A DNA stretch of 64,000 bases from Clonostachys chloroleuca (lineage: Eukaryota > Ascomycota > Sordariomycetes > Hypocreales > Bionectriaceae): the NCBI GenBank assembly GCA_037952775.1, contig JBANAY010000003.1:37076001-37140000 (forward strand). The letters run 5' to 3'. The notes under the pieces were generated by a model. That model had not been told where the DNA came from. It worked only from the letters and a program-made list of their open reading frames with translations, and made no database searches. A program made the translations under genes and the position numbers. Shown piece after piece: positions 22,554-35,044 of the stretch (positions within the stretch are counted from its first letter, which is position 1; each line of letters opens with the position of its first letter).

Positions 22554-24282
22554 ATGATGGATCCACTGATACCTCATGAAGAGGAGGTTTACGATGTCAT
22601 CATCGTAGGCGCCGGCCCATGTGGACTAGCAGTCGCCGCTCGTCTTCGTGAACGCACCCCGGCCGCCCTCTTCACAGACGAGGAGCATCGCCGCTATCAC
22701 TGGATTGGCAAACATGGCAGCAAGGTCTCCCTGAAGCACGTCCGTAGCGGAAAGCTCTCCTCGGCCAACACAAAGCAACGGAGGCCCGACTACAACATCA
22801 CCATCCTCGACTCTACCGAGGATCGTTGGCTTTCTCGATGGAAGAGGCTCTTTGAGGCTTATGGTATTTCCCATTTACGTAGTCCAATGCTATGGCATCT
22901 TGATCCACTTGATCGAGACGCATTGCTGGCTCATACCTATCGCACCGAGAGGGAGGACGAGATCGTTGAGATACGCAATTGTGTTGGCAAAGAGGTCAGC
23001 AAGCACGGCAGGAAGAAGGGAGTGGGCTGTAACAAGGCCTGTGGGAACAAGTAAGTTGAGGCATTGACTCTAACCCGATCCCATTCGCTTCACGCCCAGT
23101 TATAGCGACTGATACAATATCGTCTCCAGACAGAGTGCCCGAGTGGCCATCAATCTCCGAGAGCGCAACGACTACTACACCCCCTCGCAGTCTCTCTTCT
23201 GTGACCACTGTGACGATGTCATCGACCGATATAGGCTATCTCCTGAACTGATCCACAAGGAAACACTGGAGGATATCGACTATGGCGTCGTGAGAGGCAT
23301 CTCCATCGACGAAGAGGACCTCTTCACCGTCAGATCCAACCTCCGCGTCCGCTACGCCAAGACGGTCATCCTCGCCGTCGGCCCCGCCAACGTGGCCAAC
23401 ATCCCAAAGCTCCCCTCCATGCCGCAGCAGCTGCCCCTCCCGCAGACCTGCCACAGCATGCAGATCAAGAGGATACCGGACCCGGTCGTGCAGAGGAGGA
23501 TCGACGCGCGCAAGGCCACCCACATCCTCGTCGTCGGCGGTGGGCTCACCTCCGCGCAGATCGTCGACCTGGCCCTGCGGAGGGGCGTGACAAAAGTCTG
23601 GCTCATCATGCGGGGGCCGTGCCGCGTCAAGCACTTCGACGTGGACCTTGACTGGATGGGCAAGTACAAGAACGCGAAGCAGGCGCAGTTCTGGACCGCC
23701 GAGTCGGACCTCGAGAGGCTGAAGATAATAAGGGAGGCGCGCGGCGGCGGCAGCTTCACGCCCGTATTCCACAAGCGGCTGAAGAAGCACATCGCTGCGA
23801 AGAAGCTGGACATGCACACGATGACGCAGCTCGTTGATGCGAAGTTTGAGGAGGACGGTGAGGGGGTTGGTAAATGGACCGTGCAGACGGAGCCGGCGAT
23901 TTCTGACCTTCCGTCGTTTGACTACATTTACTTCGCCACGGGGATCCAAACTGATTTCTCGAAGCTGCCGTATCTGCAGACGATGCTGGAGAAGCACCCC
24001 ATCAAGGGCCATGGAGGGTTTCCTTGCCTGAATGAGGATCTCATGTGGAAGGATAACGTGCCGCTGTTCATGGTGGGACGTCTTGGTGCGTTGCAGCTGG
24101 GGCCTGCTGCTCCGAATATTGGAGGGGCCAAGATTGGCGCGGAGAGAGTGGCCTGGACCATCGAGGACCTGATCAGGCCTCCGGGGGCGGACGTCTGGAG
24201 GGATGATCATGAAGAGAGTGCAGGGCTCAGGGGATACCTGTCGGGTCACGGAAATATGTACAATGCTCTAGCTGTCGAGTGA
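22554..24282 (+). CDS. FAD/NADPH-dependent monooxygenase (ornithine N5-oxygenase-like)
   Basis: CDS join(22554..23050, 23130..24282), 549 residues, one 79-base intron. The FAD-binding GAGPCG is at residues 19-24 (YDVIIVGAGPCGLAVAARL). A second Rossmann motif for NADPH (HILVVGGGLTSAQIVDLAL) lies near residue 300, and FATGIQTDF near 435. A glycine-rich C-terminal FAD contact (GAAPNIGGAKIGAERVAW) follows. This architecture belongs to the SidA/flavin N-hydroxylating monooxygenase superfamily. True siderophore ornithine hydroxylases show other signature blocks, so only the superfamily is claimed. No NRPS, PKS or acyltransferase lies nearby. The frame is open for 384 bases before this ATG, so an earlier start is formally possible, but that part has no domain character. 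It is convergent with the CDF transporter. Confidence 0.88.
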
Positions 24283-24716
24283 TCTGCAATTCGCAAAGCG
24301 ATATTTAAGAATGGTTACCACGTCATATGATGGAAGCGTGCTCAAGTCAAAAGGGAAGTCTTAGACTGGTTTATGCTTTATCACTGGGTGGGCTTGCAAA
24401 GGGAGCGTGTCTTCACCCTTGTACCGATGATAATGACGCATAATTCAATTGATGAAATTTAACTAGGGCAGAACAAGATAAAAAACGTGTCGAATTGTTT
24501 ATCAACAAGAGTTATCAGACAGTCGTCGTCTCTAAAGTATGCTTCAAATCTCCAATTGCTTGTATAGGTCGTATGTCGTATGTCTTTTCCATCTCAACGC
24601 CTTTCCCATGCTATTAACACCGCCGAAAAGAAAAGAAAAAGGATGATTCCCGTCCTGAAGACAACTGGAATGGCGAAAGCCACTCAAATGGGAGCATTAG
24701 TGAGCCATCGACGCCG

Positions 24717-26162
24717 CTAATGGTTCATCTCACCGTCAACGGCGTGCCCGCTCGGCCCAATAGCAGCATAATCAGTGGTCACAAACGCCCTGTCAACCTC
24801 TTCAAGTCCCTCAGCACAGTACTGAAGAGTCTCTGCAATGTCGTGGGAGCGTGAGAGCTTCGTGTTCTCGTCTAGAAGGAGGTCGAACTCTACCCAAACG
24901 CCATCACCAGCGTGGTACGCGGTTATCGACTTGAAACCCTCGACAACGGGGCAGAAACGATATGCGAGGTAGGTGAGCTTGCGCAGGGTTCGTGCGTCGG
25001 CTGCCTCGCCGGACAGACGGGTCACATTCTCGAAGGAGGTATGGCCCCAGTCGTAGATGATGTATAGGGACAAGAGGCCGGCGCCTAGCGGATCAAGCCA
25101 CCACAGATGGGCGTGGTATCCGATAAGAGGAAACAGGAGCGAAAGGGTGTTGAAATGGACATCTGTTTTGCAATCCTGGACGAGAGCTTGTACCTGCATC
25201 GTCTTGATGGGTCGGCAGGCCAGGCCAATGCTCCCCTTGAGTACGATTGTAGCCACGAGGGATGCTATGGCGGCATAGCCCAGCATCTCCGGATCCCCAT
25301 GCGGGGGCATAAGACGGGCAACAGATTCTCGCAAGATCTGTAGGAATGATATGACCATTATGACGGAGAAGACAAGGATACCGAGGGGCTCTAGTCGACG
25401 CCGTCCAACGGGGAAACGCTTCTGCAGCGCATTAAGCCGCCAGAGCACCAGCCGGTTCGTCGACCACACAATGAGCGTGCACAAGAGGTCCAAAGCCGAG
25501 TCCACGAGCGAAGCCATCAAAGAAAGCGACCCCGTCGTAAACGCGGCAAACGCCTTGCCGGCCAGCAGCAGGACGTTGGCAGCCACGTTGACGTTGATGG
25601 CCCACTTGGCCTTCCTCGCCGCCTCCCGCCGCCTCGCCTTCTCCTCGTCGGGGAGCAGCTCGCCCACGCACCCGGCCACGTGCTGCAGCCCGCCGCTCCG
25701 CTCCTGGTCGCCGTCCTCGTCCGGGTCCGGGTTCATGGACTCGAGGACGTCGTCGGCCACGGCCATGACGACGACGTCGACCTCGAGCCAGTCGTTGAGC
25801 TTCTCGTTCTGGTCGCGGTAGAAGGCCCGGAGCTTCTTGTTCTTGATCTGCTTGATCTCGTGGTCGGGCTTGCGGAAGCGCTCGAGGCCCTGGCGGTCTA
25901 TGCCGGAGAGGAGGGCGTTCTTCAGCTGGTTGCGGTGGAGGTCTTCGAGAGCGGTGCGGGCGGCGTCCTGGAAGCGGATGATGCGCGGGGGGAGGCGGCT
26001 CCGGGCGATGCTGCGGCGGCTGTAATGGTAGGGAGTATGGTTGTGTTTGCCATTCTCGAGGTCGCCATGGCGGTGGCTCTGGTCGGGCGCGACGCCGGCT
26101 TGTTGGTTCAGTCGATAGTAGGGGACGCCGTCGTCGCGGTTGAGGGATCGTTTGCCTACCAT
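24717..26162 (-). CDS. Cation diffusion facilitator (CDF) metal transporter, Mn2+-type
   Basis: A single exon of 481 residues, starting at ATG 26162 (the frame extends three codons further to a TTG only). A hydrophilic N-terminal region of about 185 residues is followed by six membrane segments. Metal-site motif DSALD (residues 221-225) lies in helix 2, and TDVHFN around residue 330 in helix 5 is the fungal Mn-CDF variant. WWLDPLGAGLLSLYIIYDWG precedes a C-terminal cytosolic ferredoxin-like domain (VWVEFDLLLDENTKLSRSHD). Fungal relatives export or sequester Mn2+, often in vacuole or Golgi. The metal is inferred from overall resemblance. This is the last apparently intact conserved gene before the repeat-rich region. 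Confidence 0.92.
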   Translation of the reverse strand: MVGKRSLNRDDGVPYYRLNQQAGVAPDQSHRHGDLENGKHNHTPYHYSRRSIARSRLPPRIIRFQDAARTALEDLHRNQLKNALLSGIDRQGLERFRKPDHEIKQIKNKKLRAFYRDQNEKLNDWLEVDVVVMAVADDVLESMNPDPDEDGDQERSGGLQHVAGCVGELLPDEEKARRREAARKAKWAINVNVAANVLLLAGKAFAAFTTGSLSLMASLVDSALDLLCTLIVWSTNRLVLWRLNALQKRFPVGRRRLEPLGILVFSVIMVISFLQILRESVARLMPPHGDPEMLGYAAIASLVATIVLKGSIGLACRPIKTMQVQALVQDCKTDVHFNTLSLLFPLIGYHAHLWWLDPLGAGLLSLYIIYDWGHTSFENVTRLSGEAADARTLRKLTYLAYRFCPVVEGFKSITAYHAGDGVWVEFDLLLDENTKLSRSHDIAETLQYCAEGLEEVDRAFVTTDYAAIGPSGHAVDGEMNH

Positions 26163-29100
26163 GAGAGGCAACTAGGTCAGATGTGAGCAAGATAGTGGTT
26201 TCGAATCATCAATGTCAATAGGTGGATGGAGGTATTTGAGCAACAGGAGAGTGCCGGTCTCAGCTTAAGGTTCAACCTACCTCTGTCAGGACGGGCTCGG
26301 GAAGCTGGTGCCGGAGCCTGTTCCCAGGAACAATTCCGATGACGTAGGATGATGATGCTCATGTTGCTGATGGCTGCAGCTTCAAGCCCTGCAACACAAA
26401 TGGGCGCTCCCCTTGCTCCTCTCCCCTGTTCCCCAGGAGCAATTGGGCCGAATGGTCATGTTGCAGCATGTTGATACGCATCAAATTCACATCTTTCCTG
26501 ATAGTGACTTCTGGATCGTGTCCGGAGGTTGACAGCTGAATGTCATCAACGGATGGTAAGGAGCTAGGATCTGGCCAAGTTCGAGTTAAGGGTGGAAAGA
26601 TGCCGGAAGGCTCCACTTCGGATCGGCCCTAGGCAAATGGATGACGCATCAACCAACTCGTGAGTCTTGCTTACCCTACACCAAGAATTGAGCGAGGTTG
26701 GGCACCGTTCTGAAAACCTAAACGGAGCAACTCTATCGCGGTTCGGGGCAGACCATCTCCAGCCACGGCTCAGTCGACAGCACGGCAACTACACCGTCAT
26801 GATTGTACCAAAATTGGCTTGGCAGGCGGACTTTCCCATGCTACAGCAATGGGTGTAACGAGTTCGAAAGGGGCATACTACCGTTATTGCTCGCTACACA
26901 GTTTCAATTAACCGAGCTATGTACTCTCACCCAGGTCCTGTGTCATACCTGCGCAATCCCTCCCAGCCATACTGGAGGTGACAAAGGACTCCCGTGATGA
27001 AACCGAATGTCTCAACTGACAGCCGTGGCTAATGGCCCTCTTGCTTGGCCATGTTCAACTGCACACCGGGAGCCAGCCGGCTATGTTCCACATCCGCGTG
27101 TTGGTTCGTATTGCTTTGACGATCGGCAACACAAACACTATGACGGGAAGCAACAGCTGAAACCCGTGTATACGAACAGTATGATGTCCTAGAATGAACC
27201 AATCGGTCTACCCAGCTACCTGTATGTACGACTGCCATCCATGCTCCCCGGCACAGTCTGCTTGGCCGTGATAACACAACGGAGGTATGCTCTCCTTCTG
27301 GCTGTTCCGTTCGTTGCACATATTCCTGTCCAGGGAACCCCGCTCCGAATCTCGCGTCGGATTCTGACACGCATACACGGTATGTTTGTGACCCTCGCTA
27401 AATGGATTGCTCGAGTGTTTGACAAGATCATCCGTGAAGTGGAGTGTTAGCCATCTGCGACTTTGTTCTGCCTCTTGCTATCCATGCGCGTTCCTATCGA
27501 CTCTCTTTTCCCCCATATATACCACTTCAATCCTGCTTGTCCTGGCGTTTCCTCCAAGCATTCCTCTACTTAGGCCCTCTTTGACGCCAATTGGTTTTCC
27601 CTGTCCCCAACGCCCAATGGGCGGGAGGGATGAGAGCATTCTGCTAGTGCCTGAGAGGTCCCTCCATCTTTGAACATGTGTCAGTGTCCTGTTCTGCTGT
27701 CGGGTATTTCCACTAACCATCTCGCAGTGTTCATTGGAGGGTCGAAGCTACATTAATGTTAGCTCCCCGCCGCGGTGGCTGACACTGCCTGCACTCCCTG
27801 GTACGTGACTGCAGGAGTGTTGCCTTGCCGCCATTGCTCTCATTGTTTCAATCATACCTTATGTTGCATACGCCGTCATTGGCCATGTCGGGAGCGCTGG
27901 GGACTCTACGACAGAGACCGTTGGTCTCATTATGAATGAGACTGCACATCGCCGACGAGTAGACATTGAGCGTGTCACGGCTGTGTGGTAGCTGTCCCGT
28001 ACAATGTATGGCACATCAGCAAGAGGAATAGATGCGTTGCTGAAGGTGGGCCCCCCAGCAAGTCTTTTGCAAACTGCGCGATACGCTTGAATGCAATGGA
28101 CACACCCGTGAGGCTGTGGAAACAGATCCCCAAGCTGTCGCATGGGTGAGATCGCCCCTACGCCCGGCTATCCTATGTCGCGGCTCTTGCCTTCGGAGTT
28201 AACCTCCACCGCTGTTGCTCGGACTGAATATTCATCTGCTACGCTTCCTCTGCACAATCTATAACGCAGATTGAGGGACGGTTGACCATGTTTTCACAGA
28301 CAAATCCTGTCTCATGGCGTCTTATCCACGTTCGCTACTCTTACCATGATCACCAGTAGGGACTTCGGCTTCCGACCGCCTGAAGCGCAGATTTCCTGGC
28401 CATTTATTCTGGACAAATGTTGTCTGTCCTGCATACGCATCACTACGTCGCCTGTGTCTTGGACAGAAAGACATGTATTGCTTAAATCCTGGATGGTTAC
28501 CGTCTTAGCCAGGAGAGAAGAGTTGGCCTTACAGCCAGCGCGGTTGGATATTTTCTGACCACTCTTGGGCCTCTCATCCACCTTTCATTCCCATGTAGCT
28601 CTCTGAACCCTGCAGGAGTGATCACCTCTGCGGTCCGATAGCCGCTCCGTGGATCCCATAGACTGACCGCGGCCACGTTGGAACTCGCGGCCTACCAGCT
28701 GGCTTCTCCCATTCACATATCCGCCCAACCAAGACCTCGCTCACTTGTTACTCCTTTCCAACACGCGAACTTCGCGACTGGGATTGCGCGCTCAATCTCG
28801 TCCATCTAGCATTGAGATGCGCTTGCCTCTGAGGGATGCCAATGAGCCATGTGTCATTGCTTTGGCATATATATGCTGGGCCTCGTGTATCAAGAACCCC
28901 ATCACCGGCCTCAACCACCTTCTGCAGTAACGCAACATCAAAGCCTATCCCGTACAAACCCTTACATTCTGAGGATGAGTGCTCTCTCGGTCTGTGGTAC
29001 CTCAATATATGGCTGGTCGGGATAAACCATATCAAGTCCCTCACCTTCTACACCCCGTCACATTGGTCACATTTCAGCCATTAGACTGTGCTCTTGATGC

Positions 29101-29354
29101 ACACCATAACATCAACACGTTGTCAATTCTTTCTCCAATGGTTTTGTACACTTTCGGAGACGTCGAACTCCGTACTCTAAGGATCCTTTTGGTCTGAATA
29201 CTGGTCCTACGCTCGAGAAACATTGTCGGAAGTTCCGTCACTCTGTTCTCACTTCTCCTGGCTGCCCTATACATTCTCTGCTACATAGTGTGCACATACA
29301 TTACGAGCTTGAACAGAGGGATCGATCCAGATCGAGAGTGTAAGAGATTTCACC
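26163..29354. other. Gene-free stretch at the start of the repeat-rich region
   Basis: Both strands carry only short interrupted frames with no recognisable domains. Many frames of 60-110 residues are broken by stops, which fits decayed sequence. No terminal repeats were recognised by eye. Confidence 0.45.
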
Positions 29355-29912
29355 ATGGAGCATCTCGACGATGACGAGAAACGCGGAGGAGCAACGCAAG
29401 CAGAGCCTGGCGAGCAAACGGATTCGGGAGATGACGAGGGCCCCAACCGCAGGGCCATGAAGGGATATAAACAACACGTCAAGCGGAGCAAGTCCAAGAG
29501 GGAATGGCGGAGGAAAAAACGCGAGAGGAGGAAGACCCAACGCCGAAAGAAGCAAGACGCCTTGCTGCGCGCGAAAAGAAGAGGCGGCCACTCCACAAGT
29601 ACACCCTCAAGGAAGCTCCCGAGTGATGAGAACACGTTGATATTGATCTTTCCTACACTAGCGTATGGAATGTCTGAGCCCAGACACATACGTCTACCCG
29701 TGGTACCAGCCACCTTATACGAGCGACTCCGTAGCGGTCTCTCATTCCATGCCTCTTTCATCTTGGGCCTTGACCCCAATCCTCTTCCATCTTGGGCCTT
29801 GGCTCCAATCCTCTCCCATCTTTGTGCAGTCTACATCAAGATAATACGCCTCAATTGTTCTGACAGAGGAGGCGCCGACATTGCTCCCTGCCACCACTAT
29901 AATGCTACCTGA
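29355..29912 (+). other. Orphan open frame, 185 residues, doubtful gene
   Basis: ATG start; acidic first 35 residues, then a very basic stretch (KRSKSKREWRRKKRERRKTQ) resembling a nuclear localisation or RNA-binding tail. The C-terminal part is unrelated in composition and contains a roughly 30-base tandem duplication (29759-29820). No domain is recognised. The composition change suggests that the frame continues by chance into non-coding sequence. Confidence 0.25.
29759..29820 (+). repeat. Two-copy imperfect tandem repeat of about 30 bases
   Basis: The unit, roughly CATCTTGGGCCTTG followed by (A/G)C(C/T)CCAATCCTCT, occurs twice in succession with a few substitutions, encoding GLDPNPLPSWALAPIL. 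It lies inside the orphan frame at 29355-29912. Confidence 0.7.
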
Positions 29913-32664
29913 GAGATTCTTGTCGCATTGGGTTATTTTCACTTGCCTTGAAATGCCTTCTATTGACTCCTAAGAATCTTCCTGAGTCCCAATTCAAGAG
30001 ATCCTAAACGCAACTGATCGGACTACCACTTATGATTCGGGCGGTTGGGGAGCTAGGCTCACAGGTTACCACGTTGACGGATGAACCAAACGGCGACAAT
30101 CGCCGCCAACAGCCTCACCTGGACTAAAAGGAGGAATCGGAGAAGGCGGCAAACACCCAGCCAGCTGTACTCTAGATGAGCTTATAGAGTTCTTATTGCC
30201 CCACACCCTCATGACCAGCAAGGCGGCCTACTTCTCATGTCACGGTGTTGCCATTCCTCGGAGGGCCTGTACGATGCCGACCATTTCGGTTTTGACTATC
30301 TCTCAACCAACCACCCTCCCTCTCGAATTTCACGATAGAGGTCAGGCCCCGCGATATGCTGGAAACCTCTAGCCTCCACAGACCCCTGAATGCCTCGTGA
30401 TATACACGACAGGTTTTTCTCTATGTAAAACTCCCCCGACTTGTCAATGCTGCTCTTGACGCTCTTTTGCCTTCCGTGCGAGATTTCTTCCAGAAACAGA
30501 CTTGGACCATCCACGATATACTTCATCTGTAATCAGCTACCCCAAAATGGCTTGGTGATGGTCAGGAATACCCTTACGATCTTTAATCTTAGGGTGGCGA
30601 AGATGATGCAAAGGTGTCTCACGGTCGTGGAGTCTTGAGCTGGACGACTGGATCCTATTCACAGACCTGGAGAGTAAGTTGTCATGAACCAGGACCTCAC
30701 AGCTGGATCAAGGTATAGCCCTATGTGCCACTCAAAAACGATACTCCGACTCGTGGTGAATGTGGCGGACGAGTATCTACCCACAGCTTTCCTGGTCAAG
30801 GAAAACTATCATCACCATGAGCTCCCTCGCTACCCATCTTCTCACCTTTCGCCATGCGCGGTCACACATTGCCAAAAAGGCCAAACCTCTCTGTCCCTTC
30901 TCAGTGGGCAAAGAGTCCTGCCCAGCAACCACCTACACCAACACACTCGAGAAACTTTACTTTTGCCTCTATTTTGTTCAGCCATGTATGCACTCATGGA
31001 AAGAACCAAGCGGTCACACTCGAAGGGTGCTCAAACATTCGGAGTCCTGGGCGACTGGGCAACAGGACAGGGCTGCTTCTATATGCTACTAGCCTCTGCG
31101 TATTGGTTGTGCTTGACACTGACATTCTCGTTCCATATTCATTGAGAACCTCATCCTGTACGGATACAGGAACGGTGCACCTGGCTCCCGCTCGTCACCA
31201 GCCTATGTAGAGAACGCCTGAACGTATCACATCAGTGAAGTTCTGACTCAATACCCCGGAGTGCACATACAGCGCGGCCCTTTTTCTCAGTGCTCGAAGT
31301 TGCAGGCTGAAAACTACCCCTTGACCAAAGAAAGAGTAATTCTGAAGGAAGAAGAGCTCACAGAAGAGGACTACTGGTGGGAGTACCACAATATTTTACC
31401 AGAAGATCAAGAAAGAAGGATCCACAATTTGCGTACACGACCCAGACGTTCTCATACTTCGAGCAAATCCGCGCAGATTCTACATGAGTTCATGCCGCTC
31501 TTCGACTGAGCTTGTCATTTGGGGCGACTCTGACGGATGTAAAAATGCTTTTTTGCCCATGAAAGCCGCCGAATGTACCTAGGAAAGCAGCCTGTGCACA
31601 AGATTGATTTGTCACGCAACCCATCCATCGCTGATGGCATCATGCCATCCTCGCCCCCGTCCGCGAAGTCATGGTAGCCTTACTTACCGAATAGAGGATG
31701 CCGCTGTAGTCCAAGGCGGTCGGCGCCTCCGGGATGCGGTACTGCCATGTTCGGCGATGATACAGACTCCAAATAATGGGTTCCTTGTTCGATTCTGACG
31801 AGAGGGCTTGTGATGATGTGACGAAAACCACTGGCATTATCCACAAAATCAGTTCGACTCTGTATCTACCTTGCCCGGAATGGTAAGAAGAGGCGAATCC
31901 TCTTGATTCCGATTTCATTTGAAAAATGGGCTAAATTGGAAGGGAAATTATGAGGCCTTGCAGGGAAGGATGTTAGAAGAGGTCCAACTGGCTTTATGAC
32001 CATGACCCAGTGTATGCCGAGGCACCTGGCTTTCACGAAAGAGCGGGTGTAGTCTCCGGGGCTGATAGTGCTGCTGAAGAGAACGTCCATTCGGCGCCAG
32101 ACCTCCTGTACCAAGAGTCTATGGGCCAAAATGTTACGCGGGGAAAGAAAGCACTCGAATATGATGAGAGTCGATGCGATCGACAGTCCCGCAGCCACAC
32201 CCAGCGTGGATGAAGTACTACCTCACCTGATACTCGATGCTATTGATCAGAAGGAAGGGCTTCAGGTCTTGCAAATAGACATCTCAACCATGGAAGCCTC
32301 ACCTGTACGTGCTTTGAAGCGCTTGCTCAAAGACAAGAGAGAGTTGAGGGTCACCCAGATCCGATTGAACGCAGAAATTAGCGTTACTGTTCGTTTTCTT
32401 CAAGAAGTGCTTCCTAGAACATTTGAAGGCGGCACAAATATACGCTGGTCCCTGTTCGCAACAATTCCGGTTACTCAATTGACTACACATTTATTGATGG
32501 TCCCTACAATTCCACCAGCTGCTTCACCCTTGCAACCCCCCCAAGCGTACTCCTGTTAGATGTCAAAGTCGTTCATGCATTTACCTTATTTCATCTCGAG
32601 AAAAGGCAAATACAGATATCGAGTCACTCAAGACGGAGGACATAAGGATCTCTTGTTCCCCTCA
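29913..32664. other. Decayed sequence without recognised genes
   Basis: Short frames only. Those at 31261-31509 (acidic, KEEELTEEDYWWEYHN) and 32068-32559 (basic and helical) look more coding-like than their surroundings but match no family I know. Confidence 0.35.
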
Positions 32665-33433
32665 ACCAGAAGTTGCTCACGTCGTCCCTTTCTCGTTCAG
32701 CAACTGCTAGCGATAGCAGAACCACGAAGGAGCAGCCGGATCGCGTAAGCTGCCTCCAGGCAGCTTAGCCCAGCCCTCTGCTGGCGCGAGCGAAAACACA
32801 CATCAACAGTGGCCCCGTCAAGGCGCTGGATGATGCCCTGCGGGGAGATGCCAGCCCTAGAAGGCAGGGAAGGCTTCAAAGCGTGCTGGATTCAAATGGC
32901 TCCAGTGATTTGGCCCGTTCGTCAACACCGCCGTGTCTGATGGGCGGACCAAGAAGACCGTTCACGAGCCCGAGTTCTTCCCGTGTCCTGCTAACCTTGC
33001 CCCCCTCTTCAGGTCCACGGCGGTCGAGTTGGCAGAAGCATGGACACGGCTCAAGCGCCGGAACCTCAACGAGGGGAGGCCCAGAAGCAACTCAGCATCA
33101 CTAAGGCCTTCCAGGTCCCCCAGCGCGGGTCCATTCTGCCACCATTCATGCGCCTGTAACAGGAGGTGGAGGGCTTCCCCTACCTCGCGGCCGAAGTCGA
33201 GCGGGACCTGGCTGCAGCCCCCCCCGAGTCGCTCATACTGAAGCATGCCGCGGACGTCCGGCATGAGTCGGTCCGGAGTGGCTGGAGGCGAATGAGATCG
33301 CCTACCACCTGCACCGCTGTGGCCCAGGTGACGGAGTGGCCACGCGACCAGGCGAGGACCACTGGGTGGCGACCTACAGCTCTTATCTATGAGACAGTAA
33401 CGACGATGTGGTGTCAGTCATTCAACCGGTTCT
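32665..33433 (+). repeat. Degenerate, internally deleted repeat copy
   Basis: Four blocks match sequence elsewhere in the window: 32665-32703 with 43051-43089; 32711-32790 with 44394-44478; 32799-32850 with 44931-44982; and 33381-33433 with 57057-57109. About 450 bases present in the 44-kb copy between the second and third blocks are absent here. Between 32925 and 33110 a coding relic reads KTVHEPEFFPCPANLAPLF. The last block encodes LIYETVTTMWCQSFNRF. No intact frame spans the copy. Confidence 0.7.
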
Positions 33434-33607
33434 TGAGAAGAGGCCCATCTCCTTCAACACCGTAAAAGATCGAAACAATTGGACCTGCACGACAACATCC
33501 ACGGATAAAGACCCAACACCCCCACCCGACTCTTCCTCTTCTCCCTCTACACTCTGACAATCCACATCTCTGACTTTCTCTCTATTTGATCAACTACCTA
33601 CACCATA

Positions 33608-34246
33608 ATGACACCCCGCAACGCCAGAGTTATCGTGGTAGCATTCCCACACAGCCCACTCGAACCTTTCAGGCATTACGAGTGCATCACCGACGCCCAA
33701 ACCTCGAATGGAACTCCTGCGATTTGGGAGCTTAGCCGTATCAAGAAAGACAATAAGCTCTTCTATGAGCCGCGGACCGACTGGGCTAATGACGTGGGCC
33801 TTTCAAACGAACCTCTTCCTCTCGCAGACATCGACCACATTCCAGTCCTCGAACCGATCCTAAATGGTACTCCGACCCCGATGCCCAACTGGATGAACCG
33901 CGCCTGGAATGACCGACCAAGCCGACGGCTAGCTGCCTGGGAACAACATCTCGTCTACGTCTGTAACTTTCTGACCAAGGCTGCAAGGGCGAACAACGAC
34001 AGCTGGCACGAGTTCTCTGAACTGTCCGCGATGCAAGATGTCATGTTATATGGCAAGGAACATGTATTTGGGCGATTGATCAATTGCTTGGTGGTCAATA
34101 CACAGAAGAGGAAAGGCTGTTCAAATGCAAATTAGGACTACAGTGGATGTATGCACCTGGTCACGCTGGAGACCTCGAGGAAAATTTCCGACAACTGCGC
34201 CTTCACCACCAAGGTGTTGGCCAAGATTATAACCGGATGGCCTATA
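33608..34246 (+). pseudogene. Orphan coding relic with fungal-type leader, frame-broken
   Basis: A pyrimidine-rich leader (33525-33607) precedes an ATG and 175 open residues, with coding character in PAIWELSRIKKDNKLFYEPR and GTPTPMPNWMNRAWNDRPSR. Near 34090 the sense appears to pass into another frame (GLQWMYAPGHAGDLEENF) until a stop after YNRMAYR near 34249. No domain is recognised. The leader and start are the most gene-like in this region, so a lineage-specific or element-borne gene that decayed recently is possible. Confidence 0.4.
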
Positions 34247-35013
34247 GGTAGGAGATCAGAGAAGTAGGGATTCATTGATCGCCAGATCATCGAGCATTTA
34301 AACTTCGCACACATACAGAAAAAGCTGTATGAGGGCCTGCCGGGCCTGAATCGACAAGTTGAAGAAGGAGTTTTTGCTTATCGGCGGCTGCATTATTGTC
34401 ACCTTTCCAAGACAGAGCTTTCACTTCCACCGGTGTCGTCTTCGGAACTAGCAAGAATTGTGAAGTTGTCATCGCGGAAAAGGAGGACGCGGTCCCTCAG
34501 GAAGACATGTTTCTGTCACACACTCTCGAAGAGTGCCATTTCTCGATTGGACTGGATTTGGCAGCAGACCACTTAATGTGCCTACGGGGCGTGCCACACT
34601 GTTCAGCTTTGTGACGCTGTGTTGCTTCCGAATGCTGGGTGCAAGACCGACCCTGGCCCCGAGTTTCGTATCACGGAGCAATGATTAGAACTATGATTAG
34701 CCAAAGTGGTGTCTTTTATTTGACTGGCTCTGTTATGTCGCAACACCCAGCTGACGAACGTCGCTTTCGTGAAGGAGTCGACTGCTGGCTGGCCCAGCTG
34801 CGCCGTAATTACCAGCCAGAACCTGAGATCCCAGAGGGGAACCTGTGACCACATGCATTGTCTTTGAGGAAGGCTATTTGGAGTTTAAGCTGCCAACATT
34901 CAATCTGTCGATCATCCAGACGCTCACGCATCTGAGCATCAAATTGTAAGGTTTCAAGTTGCCTTACCTATGACACAGCTCGTCATCCTTGGAATTAAAT
35001 CCTCACTTACTAT

Positions 35014-35015
<2 letters not shown>

Positions 35016-35044
<29 letters not shown>
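35016..35044 (+). repeat. Poly-T tract (29 T)
   Basis: A run of 29 T, similar in length to the one at 2314-2340. It may be a microsatellite or the tail of a minus-strand retroposed RNA. Confidence 0.9.

Noticed and set aside
23236..24249. 337-residue minus-strand frame
   Set aside because: Antisense shadow of the monooxygenase second exon; composition typical of reversed GC-biased codons.
14733..26162. Secondary-metabolite cluster (cyclase, monooxygenase, transporter)
   Set aside because: No polyketide synthase, NRPS, terpene cyclase, acyltransferase or cluster regulator was found; the genes are far apart and separated by unrelated ones.
25432..26190. 252-residue minus-strand frame in a second register
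   Set aside because: Shifted register of the CDF transporter's N-terminal region; Arg/Pro-rich shadow.
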